In this document: one piece after another, positions 6,508-11,526 of the stretch
How positions within the stretch are numbered: position 1 is the stretch's first letter
How the letters are laid out: every line of letters begins with the position of its first letter
Assembly (NCBI GenBank): GCA_005880175.1
Contig: VBJR01000012.1
Location: 4,382-15,907 of the forward strand
DNA length: 11,526 nucleotides
Source of the DNA: Chloroflexota bacterium
Lineage (GTDB): Bacteria > Chloroflexota > Dormibacteria > Dormibacterales > Dormibacteraceae
Direction of reading: 5' to 3'
Program-made: the position numbers and the translations under genes
Notes under the pieces: generated by a model
The model's database searches: none
Told to the model about the DNA's origin: nothing
What the model saw: only the letters and a program-made list of their open reading frames with translations

Positions 6508-8378
6508 GCCGGTGCCTCCGCTCGGGCCGCGGCCTGGAGCAGGCGGTCCAGCGCCGTCGGGGAGCCCTCGGGGATCGACAGCACCACGCCGTCCACCAGG
6601 CCCCTCGCCTCCTCCAGCAGCTCCTCGACCAGCCTGATGCCCACCTCCTCCTCTCCGTCGCCCGCCCGCCGCATGGCGTCCAGGGCCGCCTCCGGGACCG
6701 TCACGTCCGGCACCTCGTGGCGGAGCTCCTCGGCCTCGCTGAAGCTGCGCAGCGGCTTCACCGCGAGCAGGACCGGGACCCGGCGGCCGGACAGCGCGCT
6801 CAGCATGTCGCGCAGGCCGTCCAGCTCGTACAGCGGGCGGGTGACCAGGAAGTGCGCGCCCGCGTCGATCTTGGCCCGCGTCCGCGCCAGCTCCGACCGG
6901 AAGTCCGGCGCGCCCGGGTTGCACCGGGCCCCCACGCAGAACGACGTGGTCGCCTCCAGGCCCAGGCCGTTCGAGTCGCGGCCGTGGTTCAGGCCGTCGA
7001 GCAGCTCGATCAGGCCGACGGAGTCCACCTCCCAGATGCCGTCCACGTTCGGGTAGTCGCCGCGCAGCGGCGGGCTCCCGGTGCGGCAGATCACGCTGCG
7101 GATGCCCAGCGCGTGGGCCCCGAGGAGGTCCGCCTGGAGCGTCATGATGCTCTTGTCCCACGTCGTCACGTGGAGGATCGCCTCCACCTGCAGCCGCTGC
7201 TGGAGGTGGAGCGCCAGGCTGAGCGGGCTCATCTGGGCGCGCGGGCTGATCGCGGGCGCCACCGAGAAGACGTGCACCCCGCCCCCGCCCAGGCCGCGCA
7301 CGCGCATCACCTCGGCCGCGGCGTGCTCCGCCCCGCCCCCGACCGGCGGCGTCACCTCGACCGCGACCACGAACCGTCCCGCGCCGAGCTGCTCGGCCAG
7401 GCCGCCGTCGGCGGCCTCGGGCGGCGGCTGGTCGCCCCGCGAGACCGTGATCGGACGGGCCCCGCCGCCCCCGGGCCGCTCGGCCGGGCGCTGGCTCGCC
7501 GCGGCCGCGGCCGCCGCCCGGATGTGCTCGGGCGTCGTGCCGCAGCAGCCGCCCACCAGCACGGCGCCGGCCTCGACGTAGCGGCGGGTGTGCCGCCCGA
7601 AGTACTCGGCGTCCACGCTGTACTGGAAGCGGCGGCCGCCCAGCATGCGGGGCACGCCGGCGTTCGGCTGGGCGCTGAGCGGGAGGGGCGTGTACCGGCT
7701 CAGCTCCCGCACCACCCGCAGCAGCCCCTGGGGGCCGAGCGTGCAGTTGGTGCCCACCACCGTGACCGGCAGCTCGCCGAGCGCGTGGGCGACCGCGCGC
7801 GGGCTCTCGCCGCCCAGCGTCTGGCCGTCCTCGGCGAACGTCATCTGGGCGACCAGGGGCAGGCCGCACACCGTGCTCGCCGCGCGCACCGCCTCGACCA
7901 GTTCCGACAGGTAGCCGAACGTCTCGAAGATCAGCAGGTCCACGCCGCCCTCGACCAGCGTCGCCACCTGCTCCCGGATCGCGTCCATCCGGGTCGCGTG
8001 GTCCACCCGGCCCCGCTGGGCGATCGTGACGGCCGGGGACACCGAGCCGGCCACGAACACCGGCCGCGACGCGGTGGCCCGCGCCTCCAGCGCGATCCGG
8101 GCCCCGGCCAGGTTGATCTCGGGGGCGAGGTCGCCCAGCCCGTGCACCGCCAGCCGCACCTCGCTGGCGCCGAACGTGTTGGTCTGGATCACGTCCGCGC
8201 CGGCCGCGATGTAGCTGTCGTGGATCGCCCGCACCAGGCCCGGGTCGGACAGGTTCAGCTCGGGCAGGGGCCGGTCCAGCGAGATCCCGGAGGCGTGCAG
8301 CATCGTCCCCATCGCCCCGTCGCAGACCAGCACCCGCCGGGTGATCTCCTGGGTGAAGTCCTTGCTGAGGTCCTTCAT
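6501..8378 (-). CDS. Fused homocysteine S-methyltransferase / methylenetetrahydrofolate reductase-like protein
   Basis: 625 residues, the length and order of Bacillus YitJ-type bifunctional enzymes. Residues ~10-295 are a cobalamin-independent homocysteine methyltransferase: DGAMGTML, QTNTFGAS, and zinc ligands Cys212 (GTNCTLG) and Cys278/Cys279 (GGCCGTT). A Gly/Pro-rich linker follows, then from ~328 a MetF-like TIM barrel with VEVTPP (Glu341), LQADLLGAHALGI, VDSVGLIELL, CNPGAP and KIDAGAHFLVT. Together these domains would make 5-methyl-THF and pass its methyl group to homocysteine, giving methionine. Two usual MetF positions differ: TGDP reads TGSP (Ser435) and TQP reads TRP (Arg514). The start ATG 8378 has GAGGAG nine bases upstream (8388-8393). 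ahcY and metK nearby complete the activated methyl cycle. Confidence 0.93.
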   Translation of the reverse strand: MKDLSKDFTQEITRRVLVCDGAMGTMLHASGISLDRPLPELNLSDPGLVRAIHDSYIAAGADVIQTNTFGASEVRLAVHGLGDLAPEINLAGARIALEARATASRPVFVAGSVSPAVTIAQRGRVDHATRMDAIREQVATLVEGGVDLLIFETFGYLSELVEAVRAASTVCGLPLVAQMTFAEDGQTLGGESPRAVAHALGELPVTVVGTNCTLGPQGLLRVVRELSRYTPLPLSAQPNAGVPRMLGGRRFQYSVDAEYFGRHTRRYVEAGAVLVGGCCGTTPEHIRAAAAAAASQRPAERPGGGGARPITVSRGDQPPPEAADGGLAEQLGAGRFVVAVEVTPPVGGGAEHAAAEVMRVRGLGGGGVHVFSVAPAISPRAQMSPLSLALHLQQRLQVEAILHVTTWDKSIMTLQADLLGAHALGIRSVICRTGSPPLRGDYPNVDGIWEVDSVGLIELLDGLNHGRDSNGLGLEATTSFCVGARCNPGAPDFRSELARTRAKIDAGAHFLVTRPLYELDGLRDMLSALSGRRVPVLLAVKPLRSFSEAEELRHEVPDVTVPEAALDAMRRAGDGEEEVGIRLVEELLEEARGLVDGVVLSIPEGSPTALDRLLQAAARAEAPAG

Positions 8379-8566
8379 GGCTTGAGACTCCTCGGGTATT
8401 CAGATCGGAAGCATCGAGCCAAGCTCTCGGAACATCCCGGGGTAGCCGTGAGCAAGGGCTCCGCCCGAGTGTGTGAGTGGATCTTCCCCGGATCGCCAGC
8501 CTCGCCCGAGGCCCGAAGGGATGAGCCGAAGGCTCCCCCGACGTCCCGGATGGCGGAGGGTTCCGG
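8379..8566 (-). promoter_or_regulatory. Structured 5' leader of the methionine-synthesis gene, candidate translational switch
   Basis: This non-coding stretch contains three adjoining hairpins: GAGCC/GGCTC at 8523-8535, CCC/GGG at 8512-8520 and GCCTCG/CGAGGC at 8499-8512. A long-range helix can form between 8486-8493 and 8434-8442 with one bulge. The Shine-Dalgarno region reads CCCGAGGAG on the reverse strand (8388-8396). It can pair perfectly with CCTCGGG (8505-8511) and over six bases with CTCGGG (8464-8469). Hiding and freeing the ribosome site is therefore possible. I do not see the conserved cores of the SAM-I, SAM-II, SAM-IV, SAH or cobalamin riboswitches. No convincing promoter hexamers were found. 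The ligand, if any, is unknown. Confidence 0.4.
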
Positions 8567-8586
8567 AAGGGGGGCCTGCCCCCCTT
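8567..8586 (-). terminator. Hairpin terminator of the PucR-type gene
   Basis: An eight-pair perfect stem, AAGGGGGG and CCCCCCTT around a four-base loop, lies six bases after the stop of the PucR-type gene (TGA at 8593-8595, reverse strand). The stem is symmetric, so it could act in either direction. It separates the regulator transcript from the downstream methionine gene, which must then have its own promoter. Confidence 0.65.
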
Positions 8587-8592
8587 GCGCTG

Positions 8593-9945
8593 TCATCGCT
8601 CCTCCAGTGCCTCGAGGATCTCCAGCGCCACCTGCGCCATCAATCGGTCCTGGTAGCGGTCGAGGTCCAGCCCGGTGATGTCCTCGACCCGGTTGAGTCG
8701 GTAGGTGACCGTGTTCGGGTGCACGTGCAGCTCCCGCGCCGCCCGCTGCAGGCTGCCGTTCTCCCGCAGGTAGACGGCGAGCGTCCGGGCCAGGCCCGAG
8801 CGGTGCCGGGCCTCGTGGTCGTTGAGCGCCCCGAGCACCTCGCGCGCGAACGAGCGCAGCTCCTCCAGGTCCGGCACCTGGAGCAGGAGCCGGTGGATGC
8901 CCAGGTCCTCGAACGCCGCCACCTGGCCGCGGCGGCCCAGCCGGCGCAGCGTCCCCACGGTGCGGCGCGCCTGCGCGTACGCGCCCGCGACCTCCAGCGC
9001 GTCGCGGCACGTGCCGCCGACGCCGATCGTCAGCGCCGCCCGCGGGAACAGCCGCTCCGCGTGGGCCAGGCAGGCCGCGGCCAGCGGCACCGGACCCGGG
9101 GTCCCCACGAAATCGCGGTGGCGGGGTGCGGATTTCGTGGGGTGGGGACCCGGGCGGCGGGCGTCCGCGAGCGCCTCCCGCTCCCGCGCCACCACCACCA
9201 TCTCGTTCTCGCGGACGCTGACGATCGCGTCCGGCGCCCGGCGGGCGACGAAGTGGGCCAGGCTGTCGCAGACGCGGCGCGCCTGCCCACCATCGGGACT
9301 GTCCTCGTCGAGCGCGATCGAGATGACGCGGTGGGCGTGCGAGCCGTCGTAGCCCAGGTGCCGCGCCCAGCCCTGCAGCTCCTCGGGGTCGCGGGCCTGG
9401 CCCAGCAGCAGGCCCTCCACGAGGCCGTCGCGCACGCGCCCGGCGGCCGCCGCGACCACGCGCTCCCGGCTCATCACGACCCCGCAGATCGTGGCGCCGT
9501 GCTCGGTGACCAGCAGGCTGACGTCCTCGCCCGCCTCGGCGCGCGGCCGGTCGAGCGTCAGGAGGTAGGCCAGGATGTCGTCGCCGACCAGGACGGGCGC
9601 GGCGACCAGCGAGGGGCCGTCGTCCGGCCCCGGCAGCCGCAGCGCCCGCCGGGTCTGGGCCAGGCTGCCCAGCACGGGTCCGAGGCGCCGGGAGGCGACG
9701 AGCTGCTGGAGACCGGCGGCCGCCTCCGCCGGCGTCCGGCCCGGGCCGGCGGCGGCGAGCACGTCCAGCGTCGGGCTCACCACCCCCACCAGCGAGGCGA
9801 TGCGGTCGGCCAGCAGCGCCGCCACCGTCTGCAGGTCGGCGCTCTGCAGCGCGAGACCGGTCAGGTGGTGGTAGATGGTGACCAGCTCGCGCAGCACCTG
9901 GTTCTCGCGAGCGGCCACGTCCACCCGCGCGGGCACCGTGGCCAT
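8593..9945 (-). CDS. PucR/CdaR-type transcriptional regulator
   Basis: 450 residues from ATG 9945. The first ~170 residues look like a GAF-type ligand-sensing region (LVTIYHHLTGLAL, LVAAPVLVGDDILAYLLTL). The middle holds the degenerate GGDEF-like part of this family (IVSVRENEMVVVAR, ALTIGVGG, AYAQARRTVGTLRR). The C-terminus (~384-450) is the signature helix-turn-helix: YLRENGSLQRAARELHVHPNTVTYRLNRVEDITGLDL. The in-frame ATG at 10095 is rejected, because the extra residues are not family-like and cover the promoter. TATGCT six bases before ATG 9945 supports a leaderless start. Residues ~263-286 are Pro/His/Arg/Gly-rich and are encoded by a palindromic insert (9094-9154). The family usually activates catabolic or nitrogen genes. 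Divergence from ahcY suggests control of the methyl cycle or of itself, which is inference. Confidence 0.9.
   Translation of the reverse strand: MATVPARVDVAARENQVLRELVTIYHHLTGLALQSADLQTVAALLADRIASLVGVVSPTLDVLAAAGPGRTPAEAAAGLQQLVASRRLGPVLGSLAQTRRALRLPGPDDGPSLVAAPVLVGDDILAYLLTLDRPRAEAGEDVSLLVTEHGATICGVVMSRERVVAAAAGRVRDGLVEGLLLGQARDPEELQGWARHLGYDGSHAHRVISIALDEDSPDGGQARRVCDSLAHFVARRAPDAIVSVRENEMVVVAREREALADARRPGPHPTKSAPRHRDFVGTPGPVPLAAACLAHAERLFPRAALTIGVGGTCRDALEVAGAYAQARRTVGTLRRLGRRGQVAAFEDLGIHRLLLQVPDLEELRSFAREVLGALNDHEARHRSGLARTLAVYLRENGSLQRAARELHVHPNTVTYRLNRVEDITGLDLDRYQDRLMAQVALEILEALEER
9094..9154. repeat. Palindromic element inserted in frame within the PucR-type gene
   Basis: CCCCACGAAATC (9103-9114) and GATTTCGTGGGG (9131-9142) form a perfect 12-bp inverted repeat around 16 bases. 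Outer arms GGGTCCCC/GGGGACCC extend it, with a few extra bases in the right arm. On the coding strand it is read through without a stop and gives a Pro/Lys/His/Arg-rich stretch of about 24 residues where PucR proteins have a short loop. This resembles the protein-coding palindromic elements known from Rickettsia (RPEs) or an in-frame REP/MITE-like sequence. No second copy lies in this window, so its repeat nature is inference. Confidence 0.5.
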
Positions 9946-9951
9946 GCGCGG

Positions 9952-9980
9952 AGCATACGCCTCACTTCCCGGCCAGTCAC
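9952..9980 (-). promoter_or_regulatory. Promoter of the PucR-type gene
   Basis: On the reverse strand GTGACT (9975-9980) and TATGCT (9952-9957) are exactly 17 bases apart. The -10 hexamer ends six bases before ATG 9945, so the transcript should start at or beside the start codon. The adjoining inverted repeat at 9980-9995 borders the -35 hexamer, a good site for a repressor or activator. Confidence 0.6.
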
Positions 9981-9995
9981 TGTGCCGCAGCACAG
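9980..9995. repeat. Inverted repeat CTGTGC-N4-GCACAG, likely operator
   Basis: A perfect six-base inverted repeat with a four-base spacer lies immediately upstream of the PucR-type -35. The half-site recurs in the same region as TTGTGCC (10001-10007) and inverted as GGCACAA (10057-10063). So four TGTGC half-sites lie within 85 bases between two divergent promoters. The PucR-type protein itself is the obvious candidate ligand; this is inference. Confidence 0.45.
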
Positions 9996-10094
9996 CTCGC
10001 TTGTGCCCGAGCCCAACCGTCCCGCGTACAGGAACACGGCGGGTCAGTTGTGGCCTGGCACAAAAGCCGGGGGCCAACTCCTGGGGAATCGTCA

Positions 10095-11404
<1,310 letters not shown>

Positions 11405-11526
11405 ATGTCCACGTTCAGCGCGTCGCCGCGCCACTACATCACGAGCGAGAGCGTCACCGAGGGGCACCCCGACAAGCTCTGCGACCAGGTGTCGGACAGC
11501 GTCCTGGACGCGATGCTGGCGCAGGA
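11405..11526 (+). CDS. metK: S-adenosylmethionine synthetase, 5' end only
   Basis: Forty codons are present before the window ends. The N-terminus shows the MetK signature [17 protein letters not shown] followed by SDSVLDAML, so this is methionine adenosyltransferase, which makes S-adenosylmethionine from methionine and ATP. ATG 11405 directly follows the ahcY stop TAG. A strong Shine-Dalgarno sequence GGGAGGAGGG at 11388-11397 lies seven bases upstream, inside the ahcY coding end, indicating translation as part of an ahcY-metK operon. Confidence 0.95.
   Translation, partial: MSTFSASPRHYITSESVTEGHPDKLCDQVSDSVLDAMLAQ

Noticed and set aside
4376..6637. Very long open frame (753 codons) overlapping the histidine kinase and TIR-NB-ARC genes
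   Set aside because: It is an out-of-frame shadow with Arg/Pro/Ala/Gly-rich composition and no domain. Long stop-free frames are expected in DNA this GC-rich.
8379..8566. SAM-I, SAM-II, SAM-IV, SAH or cobalamin riboswitch
   Set aside because: The conserved core sequences I know for these classes were not found on the coding strand of the leader, so only an unnamed structured leader is reported.

Overview
The window is very GC-rich, compactly coded bacterial chromosome with strong G/C at third codon positions and frequent GTG/TTG starts. Several genes carry a TANNNT hexamer only 6-9 bases before the start codon, which suggests short-leader or leaderless mRNAs. The gene families point to a high-GC actinobacterium: an MaoC-type hydratase resembling mycobacterial Rv0130, a PucR-type regulator, an OmpR two-component pair, a protein-kinase-like fold and an NB-ARC protein. 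A deep-branching class such as Thermoleophilia or Rubrobacteria fits, helped by the short adenosylhomocysteinase and the fused methionine-synthesis enzyme. The taxonomic call is inference.

Left part (1-1525). A CheB-type methylesterase domain protein runs leftward off the window edge. It is divergent from a small helical protein of unknown function (651 onward, probably frameshifted near 946). A single-domain MaoC-like (R)-enoyl-CoA hydratase follows at 1076-1525. A strong dyad at 1539-1568 separates this from the next block.

Central part (1607-6494). Five genes on the + strand are packed end to end: a protein-kinase fold lacking every catalytic residue, a one-pass membrane protein with a Thr/Pro and Gly-rich outer tail, an OmpR-family response regulator, its sensor histidine kinase, and a TIR-NB-ARC protein. 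The histidine kinase is broken by a frameshift with apparent loss of coding sequence between its two catalytic domains. Junctions are 4-base overlaps or gaps of 4 and 24 bases, so this looks like one transcription unit. It is the most unusual assembly in the window: a membrane signalling module placed next to an NLR-like putative immune effector.

Right part (6501-11526). This is activated-methyl-cycle territory. A fused homocysteine S-methyltransferase/methylenetetrahydrofolate-reductase-like protein (- strand) remakes methionine. metK (start only, at the right edge) makes S-adenosylmethionine. ahcY hydrolyses S-adenosylhomocysteine. Between them lies a PucR-type regulator (- strand), divergent from ahcY across a 187-base region with two recognisable promoters and repeated TGTGC elements. 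The regulator gene contains a palindromic insert read in frame. The fused enzyme gene has a 214-base upstream region with stacked hairpins and possible anti-Shine-Dalgarno pairing.

No tRNA, rRNA, CRISPR array, transposase or phage gene was seen. No stretch over 300 bases lacks a gene; the longest gaps are 8379-8592 and 9946-10132, both described as features.
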